Below are positions 13,513 to 24,632 of a stretch of DNA of 64,000 bases, in pieces; position 1 is the stretch's first letter; each line of letters opens with the position of its first letter. Location: assembly GCA_035771175.1 (NCBI GenBank), contig CM069598.1, positions 8,525,413-8,589,412 on the forward strand, in the 5' to 3' direction. A model generated the notes under the pieces. The model did no database searches, had not been told where the DNA came from, and saw only the letters and a program-made list of their open reading frames with translations. The stretch comes from Paratinospora sagittata (lineage: Eukaryota; Streptophyta; Magnoliopsida; Ranunculales; Menispermaceae). The translations under genes were made by a program, and so were the position numbers.

Positions 13513-13969
13513 CAACAGTTAAATACTGCTAATTAGGACTTTTGAAAGACAAAAATACAAGCATTCTAAGCTACAAGTGTGCATGGACCAAAGGGCGTGT
13601 ACATACATTAGAGAAAGAAACTTAGTGCTGGAATGAAAAAGTTTTTATTTATTTATTTCTTTTTATTTTTTTTATCAAAAGAATATATCACTATAAACAA
13701 AGATGAGTTACAAAGATCGAGCTTCTTCCAAAATTACGTCAAAAGTAATGGGAATAAAAAAAAGATTCAAGACCAAGAGCATACTGGCTGTGTCTCTGAG
13801 CCACTCTATTACCTTTCCTGAATTAATAGCTCAAATTCATCAATTCTAATCTCACACCATCGGATCTTCCTATATCGCATATAAATAATTACATTCATCG
13901 TATCTGGACATCATCGTATCTGGACATCTCAGATCCGATCTTTTACGGACTCATCTCATTCGTTTAATC

Positions 13970-14567
13970 TGTCTCGATCTCTGAAAACAAAAAGCTCCCC
14001 ATTGTTGTGCGCCCTAATTCAATATTCCATTTTCTGTGAGGAGTAATAAAATCCTTGACTAACTTGTTATTTGCCTCTGAAGTAGGAGTAATAATTTTAA
14101 AAGTGTTGGGTCTTGGAATCCATGCACTGTTCTTCACATGAATTTGGCAGCCATCACCCACTCTCCATCTTACCCCTTTCTTTAAAAGGTCACGACCCCA
14201 ACATATGCTTTTCCAAATTGGTGAAGAGCTAGGAAGAGCTTTGGCATTCCAAAAGGTTGTGTGGGGATAGTACCTAGCTTTAAGAAGCATTGCTGTTAAG
14301 GATTCAGGATTCTTAATCAAAGTCCACCCTTGTTTGGCCAATAAGGCCATGTTAAAAGCTTCAAGGTCTCTAAATCCTAGACCACCCCATGCTTTTGGCT
14401 TACACAACTCGCTCCATTTCTTCCAATGGATCTTGGGACCCTTTTTGTTAAACCCCCACCAAAAATCTGCCATCATGGAATTGAATTTTCTACACATTTG
14501 GGAAGGTAGCTTGAAACAGCTCATCGTATATGCTGGGAGAGCTTGGGCTACTGCCTTGAGGTGGAAT
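13970..14567 (-). mobile_element. 3' fragment of an L1-type LINE reverse transcriptase ORF
   Basis: One open frame of about 195 residues on the minus strand carries the hallmark words that follow the reverse-transcriptase domain in plant L1-like LINEs: KAVAQALPAYTMSCFKLP, DFWWGF, IHWKKWSELC, GGLGFRDLEAFNMALLAKQGW, LLKARYY and WKSICWGRDLL, then GVRWRVGDGCQIHV. The catalytic RT core (with its YxDD box) and any RNase H domain are absent, so this is a truncated, non-autonomous remnant. It lies ~370 bp beyond the 3' end of the receptor-kinase pseudogene. Confidence 0.85.
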
Positions 14568-14934
14568 GAAGAAGTTCAATCTATCATAAAACTTCACAAA
14601 GACGAACAACAAAATTTGGCAACAAGTTAAGGATGCAGAAAGTTTTTAAAATTATAGGAATGCTAAAATATAAGCTAAAAAAGCGGTAGGTAATGCTAAA
14701 CTTAAAATGTACAATGATTTCTACATTAGGTTACATACAAAAGAAGGTGAAAAGGCAATAATATATCAACTAGCAAAACTGAGGGAATGAAAGACAAAAG
14801 ATATTGACTATATTAAATGTACTAACAGTTCACATGTGTATATTTCCATATATAAAAGTTCTCGGTGCTCATATTAATATAAGAGAACTCTTTCATGTCT
14901 AAGATGAGCTTACAATTGCATATTGCAGCTCATT
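14568..14934. other. Spacer between LINE fragment and RLK pseudogene
   Basis: AT-rich, no recognisable gene; the right part would be the 3' flank of the receptor-kinase pseudogene. Confidence 0.5.
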
Positions 14935-17900
14935 TCAGTTCTCTTCATCACTCCCAACCTTAAGAAATGCTTCCTTAATCTTACTTAATTCTTCTAAAAC
15001 ATTACCAATATCAACACGATTGCCGGGCAATTCTGTGGAACAAGAGACTCCAATCCGAATTATGGAAGCTAGACATTCGTATGTTTTGCCTCTCCTGATG
15101 CTCCAGCTTTCTTCTTTCAGTTCAGCTTCATCATAATCTTCTAACAGCAGATGTGGATCCAAAATTTCCATTACTTTGTCAGGCAAAGCTGCCTTACACA
15201 AATCATGAAGGCTTAAGCCATCCTTAAAACATTTCAGCAGTTGGCCTCTTTCCAGTGAACATTTCCAATAACAAAACTCCGTAACTGTACGCATCGCCTC
15301 GTATTGATACTTCACTTCCCATGCCATACTCTGAAAACCATTCATATTTCTTAAATTCAGTAACATCCAAAAAAGAAGGAAATAAAAAAAAAAATTGCAA
15401 TCTAGAATTACAAGAGTTACAAGAAAAAAATTGGTTATTCATATAATACCTGGAGCAACATATCCAATATATCCCTTTAAGGCAACTGAACTGGATAAAT
15501 CTTTACTGAAGTTTGTAGAGAAACCAGAAAGGAACTTGGCCAATCCAAAGTCATCAACACGAGCATTCAAGTCATCGTCGAGAAGAACATTGCTTGGCTT
15601 TAGATCACAATGAACAATTGGTGTTTCACAACAGCAATGAAGATAATACAATGCAGAAGCAACATCAATTGCTATTTTCAATCTCTGTTCAAGGCTCAAA
15701 TTCCTTGGTTCTTGCCGATCGTCTAAACTAGAATTAAGCCAAGTTTCAAGATTCCCATTAGGCATAAACTCAAAAACAAGAGCTTTAAAATCATTTCCTT
15801 GGAAGTCCACACTAGAGCAGGCAGTTTTGATTTTGAGAAGATTTCGATGATGAATTTTAGCTAGAGTTTTGCATTCAACCATGAAACTCTTGGATGCTCC
15901 TCGCCGTTGAAGGTTAAGTACTTTTACTGCAATTGGTGTGTTTCTTTGAAGAAGGCCTTTATAAACAGACCCGAAATTTCCTACACCAATCAAATTGGCT
16001 GAACTGAATCCATTGGTTGCTTCGAGGAGTTCTTTGTAGGAAATCCTTAAATATGGATCACCCACATGAATGAGGAAGGAGTTTTTATTTTTGAGCTTAT
16101 GGACTTCCTTTGCCAGCAAAAAATCACAAGCACGATGAGAGAAGTTACGAAAAGAACTGAAACAATGATCACGATTATAAATTTGATAGGGAAGGAGTTT
16201 CTGTGATTCTTGGATTCCTGAAGTGTGGGCAAGGAGGCAATTGCAGTTCAATGATACCGCCACAAAGCTTACTGTTTCCAACTATTGAAAACTGACTAGC
16301 ATTTTTGAAGGCTCCTTCATTCGGTACCTCACCCTCGAGATGATTGAAAGAAAGGTTCAAATAATGGAGGAAGGGAGCTTCTCTAAGTAATAAGGAATTC
16401 TCCCAGATAAATTGTTGCGTGAAAGGTCCAATTCGTCCACAGGAGGCAGCAAACTTGTATTACTTCACCCTTAGGTAGATCTTACAGATTAGATCTCTTG
16501 AATTAGATCTCTCAAAATAGATCTCAGGAATATTTCTCACTGAACATGAATTTCAAGAATGAAGTAAGGCTCTATTTATAGGAGTATTTAGGGGTATTTT
16601 CGTAATTAAAATAATATATTTTAATATACTGATTTTAAACAATTCGGCGCAGCTGCGCCGATTTGTTGAGGGCGGCCACCAACCAATTTCTTGGTTTCCC
16701 ACTTTAGGTGGACCCCACACCGAATGCCTCTTAAAGAACTTAAAGAAGAAGGAATGCTTCCATGAAAGAGATTACCATCCAAATGCAGTAGTTCTAAGCT
16801 GATACAATCACCAAGTGCACTTGGAATTTCACCAGATAATTTATTCTCAGAAATGTCTAATGTCCCTAGATTTGTAAGCTTGCCTACTTCCAATGGGAGA
16901 GGACCAGTAAAAGAGTTATGAGATAAATCAAGCACTATAGAAAGAGAGGCTAGCCCGATAACTTGTTTAGGTACCGTTCCATTCAGGTTATTTCTAGAAA
17001 GATTCAAGTATTGTAATTTTTTGCAATTTCCGATACTTGAAGGAATGGTCCATACAAGTCATTCTCTTGCAAGAAAAGTTCACTCAATTGAGTGAGATTG
17101 CCTAGAGTGTGTGGGATTTGTCCTGATAATTTGTTCTCTTGTGCGCCAAAACCTTCCAACTTTTGAAGCTTTCCTATACCATCAGGGATACCACCTACAA
17201 ACATGATACTCCAAGCCCAACACAGTCAAATTCACAAGGATTTCAATTCCATTTGGGTTACTTCCATATACTCTATTTGTTCCTAGTACTAACGCTGTGA
17301 GTTTGGATGTGAAATTTGCTACAGAATTTTATTGTTGTTTAGACCCAATTTTTCTAAATTGCTGCAGTTAGTTAAAGCAGTTAAGAAGTTTAAATCACCG
17401 CCCAGTTCATTAAATCCCAAATTTAACCAAGTCAGACCTTGTAAAGCTCCTAAATCTGGAGGGACTGGCCCAGAAAAGCTGTTAGAAGGCATCTCAAGAA
17501 TTTCAAGTCCTGAAGCATTAGAGAATGAAACAGTAATAAGACTGTAAAATCGGTTTATCCCGACATAAAACTCTTGAAGATTAGGAAATGAAATTCCTAT
17601 ATCCACTGGAAGGCTTCCATGGAATTGATTTGAGCCTATCGAAAATGTATTGATAGATGAGATATTACAAAGAGAAGGTGGAACTACACCTGAAAGCTTG
17701 TTTGTATCAAGTGTAAGAAATCTTAAGTTTTTAACCTGGCCTAAAGTTTCAGGAATATTGCCTTCCAAAGCATTTTGTTGCAAAGAAAGAACATGAAGAG
17801 ATGAAAGATATCCCAAAGAAGGTGGGATCTCACCTGAGAGATTGTTTTTGGTGGCAGCTAATAAAATAATCTTAGGCAAGAAGCTTAGCTCCACTGGAAT

Positions 17901-18387
17901 TTTCCCAACTAATCTGTTAATGGAAAGTCTTAGGAACTTGAGATTGGAACAGTGAGATAAATTGGCTGGAATTTGCCCTCCTAAAGAATTATTGCTGAGA
18001 GCCAAATGTTGTAACCGAAATAACCGAGCGACTTCTTCAGGTATTTTACCATGAAAATCATTGTCTTCAAGAAGAAGATGCCTTAGGAATGAAAGATTTC
18101 CCAAGTGAGGAGATATTGCACCTGTTAAGCTTTTCCCATTTAGGTTCAAAACAGTGACTCTCTTGTGGAGGCTGCCACACGTGACTCCTGGCCACTGGCA
18201 AAAAATTAAGAGAATCATTCCATGATTTTAGTACTTTGTATGGATCCTTGCTTATCCCAGCTTTAAAGGCCAGCAGAGCTTGAAGATCCTTACTTTTATG
18301 ATCAGAGGCTAAGGTGGTTGTTGGGAAAGATGCTAATAAAATGAGAGAAGCTACACATAAAAGAAGAAATGTAGAAGTTAGCTCCAT
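14935..18387 (-). pseudogene. LRR receptor-like kinase (subfamily XII type), multiply frameshifted
   Basis: Reading right to left in successive frames: signal peptide (MELTSTFLLLCVASL...), N-terminal LRR cap, many 24-residue extracellular LRRs (for example LSGEIPPSLGYLSSL), a transmembrane helix ([20 protein letters not shown]) and a kinase domain with AVKVL, HCDLKPSN and DFG, interrupted by a conserved-position intron (15333-15451). The order matches plant pattern-receptor kinases of the EFR/At3g47570 group; HCD rather than HRD marks a non-RD kinase. The frame is broken at about 18200-18205 (extra A/T in a homopolymer), 17205, 17049, 16371, 16225, 16065 and 15226-15229 (extra T), and by a ~288 bp insertion at 16435-16722. 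Many independent lesions mean no full-length receptor can be made, although single frameshifts in homopolymers could be sequencing error. Confidence 0.88.
16435..16722 (-). mobile_element. ~288 bp insertion in the RLK pseudogene, LTR-like
   Basis: The LRR reading is lost after ...SSLRGI and resumes at [11 protein letters not shown], so this block is foreign to the gene. On the gene strand it opens GGTGTGGGGTCCACC, contains a 16-bp perfect palindrome (16645-16660), a TATAAATA box (16573-16580) and, further on, repeated GAGATCTA words. TATA box plus compact size suggests a solo LTR or small TRIM-type element, but I could not define a 5-bp target duplication or clean TG...CA ends. It could be spliced or used as a cryptic promoter; neither is shown. 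Confidence 0.5.
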
Positions 18388-19148
18388 TGTTGATTATGAG
18401 GAATGAAACAGGGACGGCATAGATTGTAAATGAGCTTAAAACTTCATTAAACCTTGCATATATAGATTGAAGGCCAACCAAGAAAAATTGTTTGGATAAT
18501 CATTTGGGAAAATTTCAAATTTGACCCATTTGATGAATATGACAAGAAACTGTTGGATAGAATGGGATATAAAATTCTAACAGGTCATTAATTTCTTTTA
18601 GTGGAAAAACACTTTATCATTGAAGAAATGGGGATAACTGACAAATAGGATGGGGTGAGTGCTGTTGTAATGGCTGACCAGTTCTCTATATTAGGAAAGT
18701 ATATGACATCAGTGTAGTTAGATCTCAGAAGAGGTAAGGTGTTGCACTCAAATGCTATTTATGAGTCAAGAAATTGAGAGCTTTTCTTTGTATTGTACTT
18801 GGTTGACTGGAATCATATTTTGCCAAACCACATAAATTGATGAGATTCTTTCAGATCTGATTTTCTGTTCAACTCAATAGTCTTATTATAATCTGTTTTC
18901 CATGAGACAAGTCTGCTCGTCAATTGTTGCATTACAAGCACTGAATTAAATTAGTGCATGTACAAAAATCATATACAAGAAACAGGACCCAGAATACCAC
19001 ATATTACATTAAACCTTTTTAACAGCTCTGGCTATGACACTTTGGGATACATTGTTGCTTCTTCTGCAGATTACATGACCTTAATATTCTTACAATTCTT
19101 TATCTTCTTTCGAGGAAAAAGAAAATTAGAATGATTGCAACTCGCTGA
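18388..19148. other. Spacer between RLK pseudogene and SUFB
   Basis: No gene seen. It holds the 5' flank of the RLK pseudogene (a TATATATAG word near 18457-18465 in minus orientation) and the 3' flank of SUFB. Confidence 0.6.
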
Positions 19149-22100
19149 TTAACCAACAGAACCCTCAAGTTTCAGGCTCATGAGCTGGTTCACTTCAGCA
19201 CCAAATTCATCTGGAAGCTTGTTGAAGACATCTTGGCAGAACCCAGAAATCATTGCTGTGACAGCCCTTTCATGGTCAATGCCCCTTTGCTGAAAGTAGA
19301 ATAGCTGATCTTCACCGATTTTTGATGTGCTCGCTTCATGTTCAACAGAGGCTGTAGGGTTTTTCACCTGCTCCATGAATAAGATTTTGTTATGCACAAG
19401 AAAATTCAATTCAGAAGTTCATGCCCTCAACATAAAAGATGCATCAGAGCACCATTAATTAAATCAGTATATCCCTAATAACAATGATTTTCATCTCAAA
19501 TTACTGCCAATGGTCTTACACTTTGCTATACTAAGTATATACAATGATTTAATCAGTTACATGTATGCAGTTCCTAATGAATAGGATGATTTATATTTTT
19601 TTTTCTTTGTCAGAAGGATGATTCATATTGATTGCTTATCTAACAAAGCTTTACACTGACAGTCATCCATCTAATGCAGCACTTCTCTTTCACCTGGGCT
19701 TGGTACCAGCTTTTTTAGGCCACATACACAGAATCCATTACATACAAGTTTTTCGAGGAAATATAAATTGAGCCCATGATATGACATTCATAGAATTTCA
19801 ACAATTACTTTGTTATTTTTGAAATAAGTTTATGGGAGCAGAGTGGCGGAAGCGGATTCATGTAACCAACCCTATATAGTTGTTTGATTTGAGTAGTTTA
19901 GAAAGAAGTTTATGGGAAGAAAAGCAAGGGTAAATACAGTTTATGGGAAGAAAAGCAAGGGTAAATACAGTAAGATGAACCATCACAATTTTTTTCTGCC
20001 ATGGAAGAAAAGCAATGGAAGAAAGCAAGGACAAGTACAGCAGCAAACAAAAGCTGATGCTAGGATAAAAATGAGAGAGATAATCGCATGCTAATCTAAT
20101 CAATATAGTGTCCTTGGGTCAAATACCAAAGATTTATTTGGTCCTGATAGATCAATATGCCACAAAGAAGTCCTTAAGACACTCTCATCAAATATTGTTA
20201 ACACTAACAAGAGGCATTTTAGCGACTTTTCTTTAATATGCAGATTCATACCTAAACAGGTCTGAAGCATTCAAAACATTCAAGAACAAAACAAGGCTCT
20301 AACTTATTAAATATCTAAATTTACTTAAGTAGCTTTTGTGCTAGTGTGTGTGTGTATTTTTTAAAAGCACAAATTTTTACACTCAACTGTCTTAAAGTCG
20401 ATGCAGTTAAGCTGCAAGCAACTTGGTCCAAACAAGTACACCAATAAAGAAAAAAAGATGTCTCGGTATAATTAGACAATTTCTAATTTAGCTATAGAAA
20501 TCTTGCCAAGTCAGTGTAAGATCATGTCCACAACATTCATATAATGGTACACTCAACTATTGAACAAACAAAGTTGGGTTTAACTATGCTAACATGAAGT
20601 TGGTGTAGTTAATAAAAAGATGGCTTTAGATCCCAAAGGTTCCAGGTTCAACTCTTGCCACTGTCTCACCCTAAGGAGTGAGGGGGATTAATGGGTCAAG
20701 AACGAGCCTAATACCTCTTCGAAAGTCCGGTCTGATGATGGAGCTCGTTATACAACTCACTGCCTCACCCTAAGGGGTGAGGGGGATTAATAGGTCAGGA
20801 ACGAACCTGATACCTCTTCGAAAGTGCGGTATGATGATGGAGCTCGTTATACAACTCACTGCCTCACCCTAAGGGGTGAGGGGGATTAATAGGTCAGGAA
20901 CGAACCTGATACCTCTTCGAAAGTGCGGTATGATGATGGAGCTCGTTATACAACTCACTGCCTCACCCTAAGGGGTGAGGGGGATTAATGGGTCAGGAAC
21001 GGGCTTGATACCTCTTCGAAAGTGTGGTCTGGTGATGGAGTTTGTTATACAACTAACTACTAACATTGTATCTTACCAAAAAACACAAAAAAAAAAAGTT
21101 GGGTTTAACTATCAAAATATTGATGTATTTATTCCGAAGGTTACGCTTCAAAAGATTTAATTGGTTAGAAAACTAAAACCCTTTCAAGATGCTCCAAATT
21201 TGACAGTTTTAGTGCTTTTTTTTTTTCTTTTTCCCGGGGAGGGGGGGGCAAAAACAAGATGATAAGTATCAGCTTTGCCAAATCATACCAGATCTTCTTT
21301 TCTAGTCATAAGGTAAAATGGCCACATGGGATAATTTTCGTGGCTTTTGTTTTGAGGAATTGTCATTTTAACAAACCAGTCCTTCTTTTAGTGGTTAAAA
21401 GTGTTTTTTTTTAAAGCAAAGCTTATAAAAAAAATTACTAAATAAATAAAAACTTATAATATAAAGTGGTCTTTTAGCAAGCACAACTTAAGAAAGTAGA
21501 TTTTCAGCTAAGGAGATATGGTGGAATCTCACTTAATGGCATGTGAGCATCCCCACACGTGGCCACGACACAAGGGCTTCACTTAGGGCAAAGGTTGTGC
21601 CATCCCACCCATGCAGTGAAAAACAGAAAAAAAGGCCTGCTCTCGAGACTCAAATGTAGGTAGAATGTTTTCCTACCACCCCGCCAAACCAATAGTCTTT
21701 TTTTAACAATTCTCAATAAGCACCTTTCTCATACTCACTTCTACGTAAATTGTAAACTAAAGTAAAAGCTATGGCCAACATGGCCACAAGATACAACAAT
21801 TAAACCAAAAGAATGAGCCAATCCTTGCCACTTATGCCTACTATGAATCAAACAACTAATAACACAAAAACAGTATATCAATATGCCAATAGAATGACAA
21901 TTTGACATAGGCAGTTAAAAGGAAGTTAGCAACATAATTAATGTAAAGTACCTGTATGTAAGGATAAGTGTTGGCAGCAGCAGTATCACCAATAAGCATT
22001 GAATCACACTGCGATATATTCCGAGAATTATCTGCCTTCGACTGTATCTGAACAAGTCCCCTGTAACAATTCCTCGAATTCCCAGCAGAAATTCCCTTAG

Positions 22101-23388
22101 ATATAATTGTACTTCTAGTGTTCTTCCCTTTGTGTATCATCTTAGTCCCTGTATCCGCTTGCTGATAATTATTCGTCAATGCCACAGAATAAAACTCGCC
22201 CACAGTATCATCTCCCTCCAATACAACACTGGGGTACTTCCATGTAATGGCAGATCCAGTCTCCACCTGCGTCCACGAGATCTTCGACTGGGCACCGGCA
22301 CAAAGCCCCCGCTTCGTCACGAAATTGTAAACCCCCCCTTTCCCTTCCTCATCCCCTGCATACCAATTCTGCACCGTGGAGTACTTAATCTCCGCCCCCT
22401 CGGCCGCATGTAACTCTACCACAGCAGCATGAAGCTGATTCCGATCATAAGACGGCGCCGTACAACCCTCCAAATACTCCACAACGCTTCTATCATCAGC
22501 GACAATAAGCGTCCTCTCGAATTGCCCGGTTTCCAGCGCATTTATTCGAAAATAAGTCGAAATGGGCATAGGGCATTTCGTATCCTTCGGAATGTAACAA
22601 AAAGACCCATCACTAAACACAGCAGAATTCAAAGCAGCATAGTAATTATCCTCAGAAGGAACAACTTTCCCCAAATACTTCCTAACCAAATCAGGATACT
22701 CCCTTATCGCCTCCGAAATCGAACAAAAGATCACTCCTTTAGCCTCTAATGTCTTCCTATGAGTAGTAGCAATTGACACACTATCTAAAACCGCGTCTAC
22801 AGCAACATTAGCTAATCGATTTTGTTCGTTCAACGGAACCCCTAATTTATCAAAATATCTGAGAAGCTCGGGATCGGCCTCGTCGAGATTGTTCAAAGTC
22901 GGCTTCTTTTTGGGCTCGGAATAGTAACACATATCCTGGAAATCGATCGGAGGGTACCGATTGTCCGACCACTTCGGCTCCTTCATTCTCAGAAACTTCT
23001 CGAAGGATTTCAACCTGAATTCCAGCATCCACTCCGGCTCGTTCTTTCTGGCCGAGATAAACCTAATAGTGTCCTCCGATAGGCCTTTGGGGATCGAGAA
23101 CGACTCGATGTCGGACACGAATCCCCACTTGTAGTCTCGTTTGAGGAATTTCTGGATCGGATCGTCTGGTTTGGTGGCTGAATTTGAATTTCGATCGGAA
23201 GATAGGGTTTTGGATTCGTAGCCGACGTCGGCACGGATTTTGGAGTGTTTTGAGATGCGGGTTTTGGGAAATAGGGTTTTTCGGAGGTGTATTGTTGGGG
23301 AGAGGGGTTTTTTTAGGGTTTTTGAGGGGTCTGAATTGGGGGGTTGGGGAGAGAAACTGGAAATCCCGTTTGAGAGCAGAGACGCCAT
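19149..23388 (-). CDS. SUFB: Plastid Fe-S cluster scaffold SufB (ABCI8)
   Basis: Two coding exons, 21952-23388 and 19149-19367, total 1,656 nt for a 551-residue protein, close to the usual length for plant SufB. The intron is 2,584 bp, GT-AG, phase 0. SufB forms the SufBC2D complex with SufC and SufD, on which Fe-S clusters are built in the chloroplast stroma. The first ~60 residues are Ser/Thr/Lys-rich and fit a transit peptide; the conserved body starts at about [15 protein letters not shown]. Family words include [79 protein letters not shown] and the exon-2 segment [16 protein letters not shown]. The start is the first ATG of the conserved frame; the upstream open frame lacks another ATG. 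No lesion seen. Confidence 0.95.
19838..19902 (+). mobile_element. RTE-type LINE 3' tail fragment (SUFB intron)
   Basis: Reads [12 protein letters not shown] then a stop, the C-terminus of plant RTE-type LINEs, followed by a degraded TTGAG tail. It is a sister of the copies at 30141-30233 and 43497-43860. Only the last ~65 bp survive, in antisense to SUFB. Confidence 0.55.
19909..19970. repeat. 31-bp tandem repeat, two exact copies
   Basis: Units at 19909-19939 and 19940-19970, each starting TTTATGGGAAGAAAAGC and ending AAATACAG. A further partial TTTATGGGAG word lies upstream at ~19829. Inside the SUFB intron; no coding meaning. Confidence 0.9.
20570..21112 (+). mobile_element. tRNA-derived SINE with internally amplified 99-bp unit and 18-bp target duplication
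   Basis: The insertion is framed by identical 18-bp copies of AAAGTTGGGTTTAACTAT at 20570-20587 and 21095-21112, a target-site duplication typical of LINE-driven retroposition, and ends in an A-rich tail (21076-21097). The 5' part has a Pol III box-B-like GGTTCAACTC (~20645) and a weak box A. From 20665 a 99-bp unit starting CTCACCCTAAGG is repeated four times. It sits inside the SUFB intron, opposite to the gene. Confidence 0.8.
20665..21060. repeat. 99-bp tandem repeat, 4 copies
   Basis: Unit starts at 20665, 20764, 20863 and 20962, period exactly 99 bp. Units 2 and 3 are identical; units 1 and 4 differ at several bases each. Each unit contains GGGGTGAGGGGGATTAAT, CCTCTTCGAAAG and GGAGCTCGTTATACAACT (with variants in unit 4). 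Confidence 0.95.
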
Positions 23389-23517
23389 TGATGAGAGATT
23401 TCGAGGTCGAAAGAAGAAGGAGAAGGAGACGAAGAACAAGGGGAAGCTATTGGAGAAGTTTTAAGAAGGTCTAAGCTTGTTTGTTGGCCACACGATTTTA
23501 ACTGGTCTCGTGGATGG

Positions 23518-23594
23518 CACGTGCCTACTATTGGATTTTAGTACATAGACGGTGGACGAGAATGAGTATCTAGTTCTTTGTGGATTGGCACGTG
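23518..23594. promoter_or_regulatory. Two G-boxes (CACGTG) upstream of SUFB
   Basis: CACGTG at 23518-23523, inside the palindrome GGCACGTGCC, and again at 23589-23594, about 130 and 200 bp before the SUFB start codon. G-boxes bind bZIP and bHLH factors, including light-signalling ones, which would fit a chloroplast gene; binding is inferred. Confidence 0.5.
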
Positions 23595-24074
23595 GACTAA
23601 TTTGGGGTAGGCCCACGCCTCGTTGTGATTGATCGGACGGTAATTTTTTGGAAGACAGGTTTGATGGAATGGTTGTGGTACCAAACGATGGAGTGTTTTT
23701 CGTCTCTTGAATTTCGACACATTGAACACTTGCAAGGGAAATGTTACGCTGACATTTAATGTGGATATTCAAAATATATATTACCCACAAGTTGCTGTTG
23801 ATACATAATTTAATAAAATTTAATAATATTTAATGATGATATACATTTTTAATGTGTTCGTTGAATATCACTATAACATTTTCGTGATGAAAACATCAAT
23901 AAGCTAAAATTCAAAGTGGAAAAAATAAATAAATTGGGGGAGGGTACTTTATTTCTCTTAACTTTGTTTATTACAACTTAAGATCTTAAGATGTAGTGTA
24001 TTTATAGACATTAATGTCTAATTCCTAACCTCTTATAATAAGAAACTTACTCAAACAACTAAACTTTATAATTT

Positions 24075-24248
24075 CTCCAACATTATGAATTGAGCACCTG
24101 CTTCAGCTATAGTAACTCATGGATCCTTGTACTCTCCAAGAATAACTCTAGGGTAGGAAAACTCCAACATTATAAATTGAGCACCTGCTTCAGCTATAGT
24201 AACTCATGGATCCTTGTGCTCTCCAAGAATAACTCTAGTGGAGGAAAA
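24075..24248. repeat. 87-bp direct tandem duplication
   Basis: Units at 24075-24161 and 24162-24248, each running from CTCCAACATTAT through GAGCACCTGCTTCAGC to AACTCTAG and GGAAAA, with only a few differences. Confidence 0.9.
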
Positions 24249-24632
24249 CTCCCAAGAAAAATCCGAAGCAGCGGACACATTTCTATGTTTCTTCATTCCT
24301 CTGTTCTCCAACGGATCTCTCTTCTCCGTCGCTGCCACTCGTTGCTCTTGCTGGTGTGTTTCATCCGTTGATGCTAACTTTTTGTGGTGATGTAGGGGTT
24401 TTGCCCTTTTATTGTCAGCTTAGTCATTATTGTGAGGGTTATGTCTTCTTGTAGTCGGTTTGTTCATTGTCATCGAACCCTTGAACTCGCTACTGATCTA
24501 TGAGATCATGCTTAATGTGTCTGCATTATTCTTGAATCTATGATTATATTTGTTAGCAAGTTATACTATGATCTTGGAGATTTGTTTTTAATGAAAATAC
24601 ATCTTTGACAAAAAAAAAAAAAAAAAAAAACT
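24249..24632 (+). mobile_element. Probable poly(A)-ended retroposon 3' region
   Basis: T/G-rich untranslated-looking DNA runs into a ~22-nt A tract (about 24609-24630), suggesting the 3' end of a retroposed transcript or truncated LINE. The 87-bp duplication lies just upstream and may belong to it. No ORF of a known family and no clear target duplication. Confidence 0.3.

Noticed and set aside
22132..22749. Long plus-strand open frames opposite SUFB exon 1
   Set aside because: They are antisense shadows of the GC-richer SUFB coding exon and have no family match.
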